The position numbers were made by a program, and so were the translations under genes. From assembly GCA_041656115.1 (NCBI GenBank), contig JBBAED010000012.1, forward strand, positions 1-20,257: a DNA stretch of 20,257 nucleotides, given 5' to 3'. This document shows positions 20,110 through 20,257 of the stretch, piece after piece. Below the pieces are notes generated by a model, which was given only the letters and a program-made list of their open reading frames with translations, ran no database searches and was not told the DNA's origin. The DNA comes from Dehalococcoidales bacterium (lineage in GTDB: Bacteria; Chloroflexota; Dehalococcoidia; Dehalococcoidales; UBA5627). Within the stretch, counting starts at the first letter, position 1; each line of letters starts with the position of its first letter.

Positions 20110-20257
20110 AGATTGCCACGTCGCTCGCTAACGCTCACTCCTCGCAAAGACGTTTATTAACTTGTCATTCTGAGCTTGGCGAAGAATCTGGGGGTTGGCG
20201 GATAGTGTACCGTTCGGTAGCGGGTTTTACGATGGGGCATTGTCTCTTTTTTGATTC
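20110..20257 (+). repeat. 148-bp composite repeat, copy 2 (reaches the window end)
   Basis: Matches copy 1 (19894-20041) at 146 of 148 positions. It includes the elements at 20113-20147 and 20167-20187. The match is unbroken at the window edge, so the full repeat may be longer or part of a tandem array with a 216-bp period. Confidence 0.9.

Noticed and set aside
19740..20257. CRISPR array
   Set aside because: The repeats are palindromic, of several types and orientations and unevenly spaced; the long repeat is 148 bp, not 23-47 bp, and no cas genes are seen.
19740..20257. Insertion sequence remnant
   Set aside because: No transposase-like frame, no terminal repeats with target duplication; only short palindromes and a duplication.

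Overview
The window opens on the last ~60 bases of a 16S rRNA gene (anti-Shine-Dalgarno CCTCC visible) and then carries about 19 kb of mostly housekeeping DNA of moderate, slightly AT-rich composition. A tRNA-Ile(GAT) follows the 16S, but no tRNA-Ala or 23S gene follows; the DNA passes straight into metabolic genes. A 16S gene unlinked from 23S-5S, together with the gene content (PaaK-ACT pair, SIMPL protein, SemiSWEET, Tat-type Cys-rich protein, Lrp-aminotransferase pair), suggests a Chloroflexota bacterium of the Dehalococcoidia type. This is inference: the 16S fragment is too short to place, and no search could be run.

Layout: 1-733, 16S end, a small two-helix membrane protein gene inside the former spacer, and tRNA-Ile. 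1319-3061, phenylacetate-CoA ligase-like enzyme plus tandem-ACT protein. 3229-4074, zinc-ribbon/proline-rich protein. 4148-7499 (minus), 5'-nucleotidase-type metallophosphatase, four-helix membrane protein, DegV protein. 7500-8042, divergent control region with a structured transcript candidate upstream of degV. 8043-9749, methylglyoxal synthase, SIMPL-domain protein (minus), SemiSWEET. 9795-10605, two promoters, leader hairpins and a Cys-rich Tat-type protein with two plausible starts. 10725-11626 (minus), peroxiredoxin and a small winged-helix protein. 11776-13771, RluB/RsuA pseudouridine synthase, a solitary Mrr endonuclease and a small helical protein. 13936-15652, short NfeD-like protein, hisA and hisI. 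15735-17799 (minus), the tightly packed run marC-coaE-rplU-rpmA-rpmE. 18010-19710, Lrp/AsnC regulator and class I aminotransferase. 19740-20257 has no gene and is packed with palindromic repeats, including a 148-bp unit present twice at 216-bp spacing.

Signals recur across the window. Most units end in clear hairpin terminators, several of them bidirectional between convergent genes. Many promoters are readable, and five have an extended -10 (TGnTATAAT). Start codons are unusually varied: GTG (ACT protein, mgsA), TTG (SemiSWEET, hisI), and for rplU apparently ATT, since an in-frame stop excludes every upstream alternative. Two genes (rluB, nfeD-like) look leaderless.

No complete unknown multi-gene system is evident. 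The points most worth a second look are the AUU start of rplU, the repeat family at the right end (different stems that keep pairing around one shared core), the leader or small RNA upstream of degV, and the in-frame dual start of the Cys-rich Tat protein.
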